Positions 26,319-34,687 of a stretch of 64,000 bases of DNA are shown here, piece after piece. Position numbers and translations under genes: made by a program. Position 1 is the first letter of the stretch. The number at the start of each line of letters is the position of its first letter. This DNA comes from Martinezella calliandrae (GTDB lineage Bacteria > Pseudomonadota > Alphaproteobacteria > Rhizobiales > Rhizobiaceae), in the NCBI RefSeq assembly GCF_030272695.1, contig NZ_JARFYN010000001.1, positions 248,001 through 312,000 on the forward strand. Reading direction: 5' to 3'. Below the pieces are notes generated by a model. It was not told the origin of the DNA and did not search any database. It saw only the letters and a program-made list of their open reading frames with translations.

Positions 26319-26327
26319 GGAAAACCC

Positions 26328-26362
26328 CTCGCCCCTGCGAGAGGGCCGCGCGGGGCGAGGGG
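26328..26362. terminator. GC-rich inverted repeat after the amino-acid ABC operon
   Basis: CCCCTCGCCCC near 26328 pairs exactly with GGGGCGAGGGG ending near 26362, with a GC-rich interior. It follows the ATPase stop by 10 bp and can terminate transcription. Confidence 0.6.
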
Positions 26363-26417
26363 GCATTACCGGGAGTAAAATGCCTTTCGCTTACCGCTCA
26401 AGGCTTTCGTCAGGCTG

Positions 26418-26490
26418 CTCCGAGCCCCTCATCCGCCCTCTGAGCTTGTCGAAGGGCGTGCACCTTCTCCCCCGAGGGGGAGAAGGTAGG
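26418..26490. repeat. Intergenic palindromic (REP/RIME-like) element
   Basis: Two palindromic parts lie side by side: CCGCCCTCTGAGCTTGTCGA-AGGGCG, a form of the widespread CCCTTCGACAAGCTCAGGG repeat, and CACCTTCTCCCC-CGA-GGGGGAGAAGG. Such mosaics are common between convergent rhizobial genes. Whether it is repeated in this genome cannot be seen from the window. Confidence 0.6.
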
Positions 26491-26495
26491 AAAGC

Positions 26496-29400
26496 TCAAG
26501 CCCCGTAAACCACCAGCAGGTCCTTGGCATCGATCTGGTCGCCGGCGCGGACCAGGACTTCGGCGATTGTGCCGTCCTTTTCCGCATGCAGCGCCGTTTC
26601 CATCTTCATCGCTTCGATAGATACCAGCACGTCGCCGGCCTTGATCGCCTGGCCGGGCGAAACGAAGACGGTGGAGATGACGCCCGGCATCGGTGCGCCA
26701 ACATGGGCGATATTGCCAGCCTCGGCCTTGCGGCGGATGGCGCTCCCAGTGGCACCGTGAGCGCGATCCGGCACCTTGATGCGGCGTGGCTGGCCGTTGA
26801 GCTCGAAGAACACCGTCACCATGCCCTTGTCGTCGGTCGCCGTCATCGCCTGGTTGACGACGACGAGCGTCTTGCCCTTCTCGATCTCGGCAAAGAGCTC
26901 GCCGCCTTCCTTCAGGCCGTAGAAATAGGCGGGCGTTGGCAAGACCGAAACCGGGCCGTAGGTATCGGCAACGAACGCATAGTCAGTGAAGACCTTCGGA
27001 TACATCAGGTAGGAGGCGAATTCGAAGTCATCGACCTTCCGCTCCAGCTTGGCCTCTATCGCCTTGCGCTCGGCATCGAGATCAGCTTCGGCCAGCAGCG
27101 AGCCCGGGCGCACCGTGTAGGGCTTGTCGCCCTTTAGCGCCTTCTTCTGCAAGGCTTGCGGCCATCCGCTCGGCGGCTGACCGAGATCGCCCTTGAGCAT
27201 CGAGACGACCGAGTCCGGGAAGGCAATATCCCTGGCCGGGTTCTCGACATCGGCAACGGTCAGATCCTGGGAAACCATCATCAGCGCCATGTCGCCGACC
27301 ACCTTGGAAGACGGCGTCACCTTAACGATATCGCCGAACATCTGGTTGGCGTCGGCATAGGCCTGCGCCACCTGGTGCCAGCGGGTCTCAAGACCAAGCG
27401 ACCGGGCCTGCTCTTTGAGGTTTGTGAACTGCCCGCCCGGCATTTCGTGCAGGTAGACTTCAGAGGCCGGACCCTTGAGATCACTTTCGAAGGCGGCGTA
27501 CTGATGACGCACCGCTTCCCAGTAGAAGGAGATGCGGCGGATCCATTCGGGATCGAGGCCCGGATCGCGCTCCGTTCCCTTCAGTGCCTCGACGATCGAA
27601 CCAAGGCAGGGCTGTGACGTGTTGCCGGACAGTGCATCCATCGCCGCATCGACCGCATCGACGCCAGCATCGACCGCGGCAAGAACGGTTGCCGCCGCAA
27701 TGCCGGAGGTATCGTGCGTGTGGAAATGGATCGGCAGGCCGGTCGCCTCGCGCAGCGCCTTGAAGAGCACCTTCGCCGCAGCCGGCTTCAAGAGGCCAGC
27801 CATATCCTTCAGCGCGATGATGTGGGCGCCCGCCTTTTCTAGCTCGACGGCGAGATCGGCGTAATATTTCAGGTCATACTTCGGGCGGGCGGAGTTGAGG
27901 ATATCGCCCGTGTAGCAGATCGCCGCCTCGCAGAGCTTGTTCTCCTCGGCAACAGCGTCCATCGACACGCGCATGTTCTCGACCCAGTTCAGGCAGTCGA
28001 AGACGCGGAAGAGGTCGATACCACCCTTGGCCGCCTGCCGGACGAAGTATTTGACGACATTGTCGGGATAGTTGGTGTAACCGACGCCGTTGGCGCCGCG
28101 CAAAAGCATCTGCAAGAGCAGGTTCGGCGCGCCCTCTCGGATCAGCGACAGCCGTTCCCATGGGTCTTCGGTAAGGAAGCGCATGGAGACGTCGAAGGTG
28201 GCGCCGCCCCAGCATTCCAGCGACAGCAATTGCGGCAGAGCGCGCGCATAGGTGCCGGCGACACGGGCGATGTCGAATGTGCGCATGCGAGTGGCGAGCA
28301 GCGATTGATGGCCGTCGCGCATCGTCGTGTCGGTCATCAGCACGCGCTTTTCGTTGCGCATCCACTCGGCGAATTTCTGCGGACCGAGCTTGTCGAGCCG
28401 CTGTTTGCTGCCGTCCGGAACCTCGCCGTCGATATAGGGCAATACCGGTTCGGCAGCCTTCGGCGAGGGCGCCGGCCGGCCGCGGGCCTCCGGATGGCCG
28501 TTGACGGTGACATCGGCGAGATAGGTCAAAAGCTTGGTCGCGCGGTCCTGCCGCTTGACCTGCTGGAACAGCTCCGGCGTCGTGTCGATGAAGCGCGTCG
28601 TATAGCTGTTGTCGCGGAATTTCGGATGGGTGATGATCGCTTCAAGGAAAGTCAGGTTCGTCGCCACGCCGCGGATTCGAAACTCGCGCAGCGCGCGGTC
28701 CATGCGGGCGATCGCCTCCGAAGGCGTCGAGGCCCAGGCCGTCACCTTGACCAGCAAGGGATCGTAGAAACGGGTGATGATCGCCCCGGTATAGGCAGTG
28801 CCGCCATCGAGACGAATGCCGAAACCGGCGGCCGAACGGTAAGCGGTGATGCGGCCATAATCCGGAATGAAATTATGTTCCGGGTCTTCGGTGGTGACAC
28901 GGCACTGCAGGGCATGGCCGTTGAGGTGGATATCCTCCTGCTTCGGCACGCCCGATTCCGGCGTGCCGATGGCGAAACCGTCGAGGATATGGATCTGCGC
29001 TTTAACGATGTCGATGCCGGTGACGACTTCGGTCACCGTATGCTCGACCTGAATGCGCGGGTTGACTTCAATGAAATAGAATTTGCCGGTATCGGCATCC
29101 ATTAGATATTCGACGGTGCCGGCGCCGACATAATTGGTTGCGCCGGCGATCTTCAGGGAATAGGCGGCCAGTTCCTGCCGCTGCGCGTCAGTGAGATAGG
29201 GCGCAGGCGCGCGCTCGACGACCTTCTGGTTGCGGCGCTGGACAGAGCAGTCGCGCTCAAAAAGATGTACGACATTGCCGTGCGTATCGCCGAGGATCTG
29301 GCTTTCGACGTGGCGGGCACGCTCGACCAGCTTTTCGAGATAGACCTCGTCCTTGCCGAACGCAGCCTTCGCCTCGCGCTTGGCTTCCGTCACTTCCTTG

Positions 29401-29957
29401 GCGAGATCAGCCTCGGCGCGGATGACGCGCATGCCACGGCCACCGCCGCCCCAGGAGGCTTTGAGCATGACCGGATAGCCGATCTCCCCGGCCATGCGTG
29501 CGACTTCCTTCATGTCATCCGGCAACGGCTCGGTGGCCGGCACGACGGGCACGCCGACGGAAATGGCCAGGTTGCGGGCTGCGACCTTGTTGCCTAGCTG
29601 GCGCATCGTATCGGCTCTTGGGCCGATAAAGACGATGCCGGCCGCGTCGCAGGCATCGACGAATTCCGGGCTTTCCGACAAAAGGCCATAGCCGGGATGG
29701 ATGGCATCGGCGCCCGACAGCTTGGCGACGCGGATGATCTCATCGATCGACAGATAGCTTTCGATCGGGCCGAGATCGCGGGCAAGATGCGGGCCGCGAC
29801 CGACCTGATAGCTTTCGTCGGCCTTGAAGCGATGCAGCGCGAGTTTGTCTTCCTCGGCCCAGATGGCGACTGTTTTTATGCCGAGCTCATTGGCCGCGCG
29901 AAAAACGCGGATGGCAATCTCGGAACGGTTGGCAACTAGGATTTTGGAAATAGGCAA
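26496..29957 (-). CDS. pyc: Pyruvate carboxylase
   Basis: Biotin enzyme of 1153 residues that carboxylates pyruvate to oxaloacetate; R. etli and S. meliloti Pyc have the same size and order. N-terminal biotin carboxylase starts ISKILVANRSEIAIRVFRAA; ATP-grasp stretch MLKASWGGGGRGMRV; the central carboxyltransferase begins near TDTTMRDGHQSLLATRMRT; the biotin-carrier domain at the end has IEAMKMETA with the biotinylated Lys near residue 1117. The start is TTG at 29957 (LPISKILVAN, read as Met): GAGGAG lies 7 bases before it and the true N-terminus matches rhizobial Pyc; the longer frame to 29996 is not needed. Its role is to refill the TCA cycle, close in function to the PHB genes upstream. 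Confidence 0.96.
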   Translation of the reverse strand: MPISKILVANRSEIAIRVFRAANELGIKTVAIWAEEDKLALHRFKADESYQVGRGPHLARDLGPIESYLSIDEIIRVAKLSGADAIHPGYGLLSESPEFVDACDAAGIVFIGPRADTMRQLGNKVAARNLAISVGVPVVPATEPLPDDMKEVARMAGEIGYPVMLKASWGGGGRGMRVIRAEADLAKEVTEAKREAKAAFGKDEVYLEKLVERARHVESQILGDTHGNVVHLFERDCSVQRRNQKVVERAPAPYLTDAQRQELAAYSLKIAGATNYVGAGTVEYLMDADTGKFYFIEVNPRIQVEHTVTEVVTGIDIVKAQIHILDGFAIGTPESGVPKQEDIHLNGHALQCRVTTEDPEHNFIPDYGRITAYRSAAGFGIRLDGGTAYTGAIITRFYDPLLVKVTAWASTPSEAIARMDRALREFRIRGVATNLTFLEAIITHPKFRDNSYTTRFIDTTPELFQQVKRQDRATKLLTYLADVTVNGHPEARGRPAPSPKAAEPVLPYIDGEVPDGSKQRLDKLGPQKFAEWMRNEKRVLMTDTTMRDGHQSLLATRMRTFDIARVAGTYARALPQLLSLECWGGATFDVSMRFLTEDPWERLSLIREGAPNLLLQMLLRGANGVGYTNYPDNVVKYFVRQAAKGGIDLFRVFDCLNWVENMRVSMDAVAEENKLCEAAICYTGDILNSARPKYDLKYYADLAVELEKAGAHIIALKDMAGLLKPAAAKVLFKALREATGLPIHFHTHDTSGIAAATVLAAVDAGVDAVDAAMDALSGNTSQPCLGSIVEALKGTERDPGLDPEWIRRISFYWEAVRHQYAAFESDLKGPASEVYLHEMPGGQFTNLKEQARSLGLETRWHQVAQAYADANQMFGDIVKVTPSSKVVGDMALMMVSQDLTVADVENPARDIAFPDSVVSMLKGDLGQPPSGWPQALQKKALKGDKPYTVRPGSLLAEADLDAERKAIEAKLERKVDDFEFASYLMYPKVFTDYAFVADTYGPVSVLPTPAYFYGLKEGGELFAEIEKGKTLVVVNQAMTATDDKGMVTVFFELNGQPRRIKVPDRAHGATGSAIRRKAEAGNIAHVGAPMPGVISTVFVSPGQAIKAGDVLVSIEAMKMETALHAEKDGTIAEVLVRAGDQIDAKDLLVVYGA

Positions 29958-30013
29958 TGCGCTCTCCTCACGGCATTGAAACGGGCAATGCTGCACCCGC
30001 GAAGAGAATTCTT

Positions 30014-30034
30014 AACTTCTTGTCACAAGAAGTT
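30014..30034. promoter_or_regulatory. Inverted repeat between expR-like gene and pyc
   Basis: AACTTCTTG-TCA-CAAGAAGTT, 9 perfect base pairs, 57 bp upstream of the pyc start and 38 bp past the regulator stop. No U-run follows on the minus strand, so an operator is as likely as a terminator. Confidence 0.4.
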
Positions 30035-30071
30035 CAATTTCCCACGGCACCTGAAACCAAAATTGTTGCCG

Positions 30072-30812
30072 TTATGGAATAAGTCCGTTTCTTATAGCTA
30101 TGGCAACGATGTGCTGCCGGTTCTTGGCGTTCAGTTTGTCCTGGATGCTATTCATGTACCAATCGACGGTGTGATTAGAGATTTTGAGCATCCGGCTGAT
30201 CTCCATCGAGGTCATGCCTTCCGCCAGATGGTTCAACACCTCCATCTCGCGCTTGGTCAGCTTGAGGTCGGTTTTGGAGGCCTCCTCCAGGGATCGCGCT
30301 TCATCGCGCAGTTCCAGAAGCCTCCAGAACGCTTTCTTCGCCACGGCATCGAAGAGAGAGATTTCCACTGGTGATAGATCAATCACATTGCCGCCGATCG
30401 TCATATTGCCGAGCAGACCGCTGCGCCCGTGAATGGGAAAGATATAGCCATCGATGAGTCCGTTGGCACGCGCATCGGCCATCATCTGCTCCATGCGCCG
30501 GCGGAGCGGATCGCCCTTCATCGCCACCACGGCATCCCGCCAGCGGAAGGGTCGCTGCGCGCGGCCGAGATAGCGGATGGTGGGATCGATCAGGACGTAT
30601 CTCTTGGCAACATAGGTGAGCGGCCATTTGTCCGGCCAGCGTCCGGCAAGCACTGGGTTCATGTGATCGGTATTCGGCCGCGGCGCCTTTATCAGCCCAT
30701 AAAAATCGAACCTGTAGGACCGCAGCACCTGTTCCAGCTCCGCGACAACATTCTTGGAAAGCTTGCATTCTTCAATAACTACAAGCAATTGTATTAAGGA
30801 ATGAATATTCAC
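30072..30812 (-). CDS. expR: LuxR-family (ExpR-like) quorum-sensing regulator
   Basis: Protein of 246 residues with an N-terminal autoinducer-binding domain and a C-terminal GerE helix-turn-helix. The ligand pocket residues of the LuxR family fit: Trp and Tyr in KWPLTYVAKRY, Asp in LIDPTIRY, Trp in RPFRWRDAV. The HTH is LTKREMEVLNHLAEGMTSME..SNHTVDWYMNSI (residues about 185-240). No LuxI-type synthase lies in the window, so it is a solo regulator here. Its place between pyc and ndvA is where S. meliloti carries expR, which controls EPS, motility and the sin system; that synteny is the reason for the name. GTG at 30812 is chosen: GGGGG precedes it by 5 bases, while the GTG at 30818 lies inside that site. 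Confidence 0.82.
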   Translation of the reverse strand: MNIHSLIQLLVVIEECKLSKNVVAELEQVLRSYRFDFYGLIKAPRPNTDHMNPVLAGRWPDKWPLTYVAKRYVLIDPTIRYLGRAQRPFRWRDAVVAMKGDPLRRRMEQMMADARANGLIDGYIFPIHGRSGLLGNMTIGGNVIDLSPVEISLFDAVAKKAFWRLLELRDEARSLEEASKTDLKLTKREMEVLNHLAEGMTSMEISRMLKISNHTVDWYMNSIQDKLNAKNRQHIVAIAIRNGLIP

Positions 30813-31179
30813 GTGCACCCCCTGGCCTAGAAGCCTGGTTGTTCGTCAGCAGATACCACCATCATGATCCGCCTTGCCTCCGGCGCGGCCGATGGCGGGC
30901 AAACATACCTAGGTCGAAATAAAATTGAACGTCTTTGGCGAAGAATTTACAGATCAACCCCAAATAGCAACCGCATCGCCGCGCGACAATGCCAATACAT
31001 CAACTATTCGCAAACTGTCACAGCTCTCGGGCGGCCGCTTGAACGTCCTTACGCACATGAGCGAAACGCGCAAAAATTCCCTTGTAAAATCAGTGTCAGA
31101 TTCCGTTAATCGCCGGTTCAGGTAGCGATCTGTAGCATCCAGCATTCCTAATTTTGCGAATGCACAGAGGGTGCCCGAC
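30813..31179. other. Divergent promoter region between expR-like gene and ndvA
   Basis: A 367-bp gap with no supported gene; open frames on both strands lack ribosome sites. It should carry promoters for both neighbours. An ExpR binding site is possible but no clear palindrome of that kind was seen. Confidence 0.4.
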
Positions 31180-32949
31180 GTGTCGCTGTTCAAAGTCTAT
31201 GCAAGAGCCCTGAAGTACCTTGGCGCGTATCGATATCGCGTCTGGATGGTTGTCATCGCAAACATCGCGCTGGCTATGACCACCATTTACGAACCGGTCC
31301 TGTTCGGCCGCATCTTCGACGCCATCGCCAAACAACAGGCCGTGGCGCCGACCATGATGTTGTGGGCAGGTTTCGCCGTCTTCAGCGCAGTGGCGTTCAT
31401 CGTGGTTTCCCGCGAGGCGGACCGTCTCGCCCATGGGCGTCGCGCATCTCTGCTGACCGAAGCGTTCAGCCGCATCATTTCCATGCCGCTCTCCTGGCAC
31501 AGTCAGCGCGGCACGGCGAGCGCGCTGAACACGCTGCTGCGCGCCTGTGAAGCCTTGTTCGGCCTCTGGCTCGAATTTATGCGCAACCATCTTTCGACGG
31601 CGGTCGCTCTTGTCGTGATGATTCCGACGGCCATGTCGATGGATTTGCGCCTTTCCGCCGTTCTAATCCTGCTCGGCGTCTTCTACTGGATCATCGGCCG
31701 CCTCGTCATGAACCGAACGAAGGATGGCCAGACCTCGGTCGAAAGCCACTATAACACGGTGTTCTCGCATGTCAGCGACAGCATCAGCAACGTTTCTGTG
31801 CTGCATAGCTATAACCGCATCGAAGCCGAAACCAAGGCGCTAAAGTCCTTCACCGAACGGCTGCTCGCCGCACAGTATCCGGTTCTCGACTGGTGGGCAC
31901 TCGCCGGTGCGCTGAACCGCACGGCCTCGACCGTCGCGATGATGGCGATCCTGATGATCGGTACGCTGCTTGTTCAAAACGGCAGCCTGAGCCTCGGCGC
32001 GCTGATCACCTTCATCGCCTTCGCCAACGTGCTGATCGGCCGCCTGGAACAACTGCGCAACTTCGCCAACCAGATTTTCGAAGCGCGCGCCAAGCTGGAA
32101 GACTTCTACACTCTGGAAGATTCCGTCCGTGATCGTGAGGAGCCGGCCGGCCTTGCCGAGATCAAGGACGTCAAGGGTGAAGTCGAGTTCCGCAATGTAT
32201 CCTTCGGCTTCGGTAACACGTCGCAGGGCCTGCACAACATCAACTTCACGGTGAAGGCCGGCCAGACGGTCGCCATCGTCGGCCCGACCGGCGCCGGCAA
32301 GACGACGCTGGTCAACCTGCTGCAGCGTGTCTTCGATCCGCAGGAGGGCCAGATCCTTGTCGACGGCAATGACATCACCAAGGTGACGCGTAAGTCGTTG
32401 CGCCGCTACATTGCCACCGTCTTCCAGGATGCCGGGCTGCTCAACCGTTCGATCAGCGATAACATTCGTCTCGGCCGCGAAGGTGCGACCGAAGAGGAGA
32501 TGGTCCGTGCCGCGGAAGCAGCGGCCGCCAACGACTTCATCGAGAATCGCGAAAGCGGCTACGAGACCCGGGTCGGTGAACGCGGCAACAAGCTCTCTGG
32601 CGGTGAGCGTCAGCGAATCGCCATCGCCCGCGCCATCCTGAAGGACGCGCCGATCCTCGTGCTCGACGAGGCGACTAGCGCGCTCGACGTGGAGACCGAA
32701 AACCGGGTGAAGGCGGCGATCGACAATCTACGCCAGAACCGCACTACCTTCATCATCGCCCACCGCCTGTCGACGGTACGCGAGGCCGATATCGTCCTCT
32801 TCCTCGACAACGGCCGCGTGATCGAAAACGGCAGCTTCAGCGAGCTCAGCCAGAGCAACGGGCGTTTTGCTGCCCTGCTGCGCGCCAGCGGCATCCTGAC
32901 GGACGACGAAGTCCGCAAGGCACACGCTACAGAAAACGAAGCCGCCTGA
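31180..32949 (+). CDS. ndvA: Cyclic beta-1,2-glucan export ABC protein NdvA
   Basis: ABC half-transporter of 589 residues that exports cyclic beta-1,2-glucan to the periplasm; needed for normal nodule invasion in S. meliloti. N-terminal part has six hydrophobic segments (VWMVVIANIALAMTTIYEPV, LLWAGFAVFSAVAFIVV and others); the C-terminal ATPase has Walker A GPTGAGKTT at residue 368, signature LSGGERQR near 472 and Walker B ILVLDEATSALD near 493. GTG at 31180 is chosen over GTG 31171 because AGAGG sits 9 bases before it and the length matches NdvA. The substrate's synthase, NdvB, is 3 kb away on the other strand. Confidence 0.95.
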   Translation: MSLFKVYARALKYLGAYRYRVWMVVIANIALAMTTIYEPVLFGRIFDAIAKQQAVAPTMMLWAGFAVFSAVAFIVVSREADRLAHGRRASLLTEAFSRIISMPLSWHSQRGTASALNTLLRACEALFGLWLEFMRNHLSTAVALVVMIPTAMSMDLRLSAVLILLGVFYWIIGRLVMNRTKDGQTSVESHYNTVFSHVSDSISNVSVLHSYNRIEAETKALKSFTERLLAAQYPVLDWWALAGALNRTASTVAMMAILMIGTLLVQNGSLSLGALITFIAFANVLIGRLEQLRNFANQIFEARAKLEDFYTLEDSVRDREEPAGLAEIKDVKGEVEFRNVSFGFGNTSQGLHNINFTVKAGQTVAIVGPTGAGKTTLVNLLQRVFDPQEGQILVDGNDITKVTRKSLRRYIATVFQDAGLLNRSISDNIRLGREGATEEEMVRAAEAAAANDFIENRESGYETRVGERGNKLSGGERQRIAIARAILKDAPILVLDEATSALDVETENRVKAAIDNLRQNRTTFIIAHRLSTVREADIVLFLDNGRVIENGSFSELSQSNGRFAALLRASGILTDDEVRKAHATENEAA

Positions 32950-32977
32950 TCATTTACATGGGGCCGCATAAAGATCG

Positions 32978-33011
32978 AAGCCGGGAGAGCGATGCTTTCC
33001 CGGCTTTTTTT
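32978..33011 (+). terminator. Rho-independent terminator of ndvA
   Basis: AAGCCGGGA pairs with TCCCGGCTT and is followed by seven T. It starts 28 bp past the ndvA stop. Confidence 0.88.
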
Positions 33012-33118
33012 GCCAAATTTTCGGTCAGGCGGTGTTTCGTTGGCATATGCCACTGCGGCCCTGGCCTCGCCCCTTACCAGCAAGAAACGTCCCCGCCGAA
33101 TGCACGGGCCGCATCAAA

Positions 33119-33156
33119 AACAAGAAAGGCCCGGTAGGAAAAACCGAGCCTTTCTC
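33119..33156 (-). terminator. Terminator of the porin gene
   Basis: AGAAAGGC-CGGT and ACCG-GCCTTTCT form a long stem around an A-rich loop, about 95 bp past the porin stop on the minus strand, pointing towards ndvA. Confidence 0.6.
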
Positions 33157-33249
33157 CTTCTCTGATCGGAGGTCAATTCGGTTTTGGCGTCAAGCTGGAG
33201 TCAAGGCAAACGTCAAACCGGTTATGACTGGCGTCATCCCGGGATCAGA

Positions 33250-34341
33250 TCAGAACTTGCGCTCGAAGCGGAGTACGCCCGCCCATTGGTCTTTGTCGGC
33301 AGCGTCCCAATCGGTGTAAGACACTTCCGGCTCGATCAGCAGATCCTTGACCGGACGCCAGGCGACGTTGGCGGTTGCGGCAAAGATCTTCGAGTCGGTG
33401 TAGGCAACCTGAGCGTTGGCCTGCAGCTTCGGCGTCAACTGATAGCTGGCGCCTGTCCAGAAGGCCCAGTCACCCCAGCCGCAATCCGCGCCATTCGTCG
33501 GGCAGGCTGCGCGGTTGGTGTTGAGGTAGGAACCGGCATACTTATTGAGCTTGTCGCCATCCGTGTTCCAGCCGCCCATGAGGAAGGCCTTGAAGTCGCC
33601 GAAATCGGCGTCGATGCGCGCCTTGACGGCGCCTTCCTCGACAATGCTGTCGTAGCCGCCGATGACCCGCAGCGTCCACGCGCCCGCCTTGTAGCCGGCG
33701 CCGGCAACAACGTCGGGAGCATAGTGATTGGCCTTGCCGGTTTGCCACGCGCCTCCATAGGACGAGCTATCGGCCGACGAATTGGAATCCTCCAGCGAGA
33801 TCACCGCCGTGAAGCCGTTGCCGGCGTCATACTTGTAGGTGAACTGGTTGAGTTCCTTCGGGCCGTCATAAATGACATCGTCGTTGATGACGTTGCCGGC
33901 ATAGCCCATGTAAAGGTTATACTGCGAGTCGAGCTTGCCGACTGTGAAGCCGGCGAGGCTGATGTTGGCCCAAAGCAGCTTGGTGGTGGTGCTGCCGCCC
34001 TCCTGCCAGTCCCAACGGTAAACGGTGTTAGTCTTCAGCGGACCGTATTCGGTATCGGTCGCCGTGTCGATGTTGAGCTCGGCGCGGGTGTGCCAGAGCG
34101 TACCGTTCTTGCTGTTGGGGTTATAGGCATCATACCATTCGCCTTCGGTACGGACGCGGCCGCCGATCTTAAGGCAGGTTTCAGTACCCGGAATAAAGAA
34201 GTAACCGGCGCCATAGGCGTCGCAGATGCGAACATATTCAAGCGGTTCCGGCTCGGCGGCCACAATGGCGTCGGCCGCCTGTGCCCCCGACGCGGCTGCC
34301 AGAGCGGCGGCCGAACCGAGAAGAAGACTTCTGATATTCAT
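33250..34341 (-). CDS. RopA-like outer-membrane porin
   Basis: Porin of 363 residues, porin_2 family of Rhizobiales (RopA/Omp2b type). Signal peptide MNIRSLLLGSAAALAAASGA then AQA|ADAIVAAEPEP, the usual mature start. A pair of Cys (ICDAYG..ETCLKIGG) closes the first loop as in this family. The body is alternating beta-strand sequence with aromatic girdle residues and ends in Phe (GVLRFERKF), the signal for the BAM complex. RopA-like porins make trimeric general-diffusion channels. The gene sits between ndvA and opgC but is not known to act in glucan export. Confidence 0.9.
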   Translation of the reverse strand: MNIRSLLLGSAAALAAASGAQAADAIVAAEPEPLEYVRICDAYGAGYFFIPGTETCLKIGGRVRTEGEWYDAYNPNSKNGTLWHTRAELNIDTATDTEYGPLKTNTVYRWDWQEGGSTTTKLLWANISLAGFTVGKLDSQYNLYMGYAGNVINDDVIYDGPKELNQFTYKYDAGNGFTAVISLEDSNSSADSSSYGGAWQTGKANHYAPDVVAGAGYKAGAWTLRVIGGYDSIVEEGAVKARIDADFGDFKAFLMGGWNTDGDKLNKYAGSYLNTNRAACPTNGADCGWGDWAFWTGASYQLTPKLQANAQVAYTDSKIFAATANVAWRPVKDLLIEPEVSYTDWDAADKDQWAGVLRFERKF

Positions 34342-34687
34342 AAATACTCCAATCTAGTATCGATTGGGCATGAGCTATCGCGCCGAAAATTCGACGTTCC
34401 CTACCCCATTCCCGTTTTGACAATCCCCACGATTGCGTCATGCACCCATTCGGGCGCGTATGGCGCCGGGGTGGCGGCACTCCCCGAGCACCGTCACGAC
34501 GCCGATGTAGGACGTTCAATTTTGCACAACAAGATTTTGAGCAATAGAATCTTTGCTGCAACGCAGCAGGTCACCGGCGCGTTGCAGAAAAATCACATCA
34601 CACTTCGTTCACACAAATGCCACAAAACAAAATGCCAATATAATTCAATGGATTACTTGTGGTGGTATCCCATGGCCGCAGAGCTGG
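34342..34687. other. Intergenic region upstream of the porin gene
   Basis: 346 bp between porin start and opgC stop. It should hold the porin promoter (minus strand). AT-rich near 34520-34640. No gene, repeat or clear regulatory site is supported. Confidence 0.4.
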
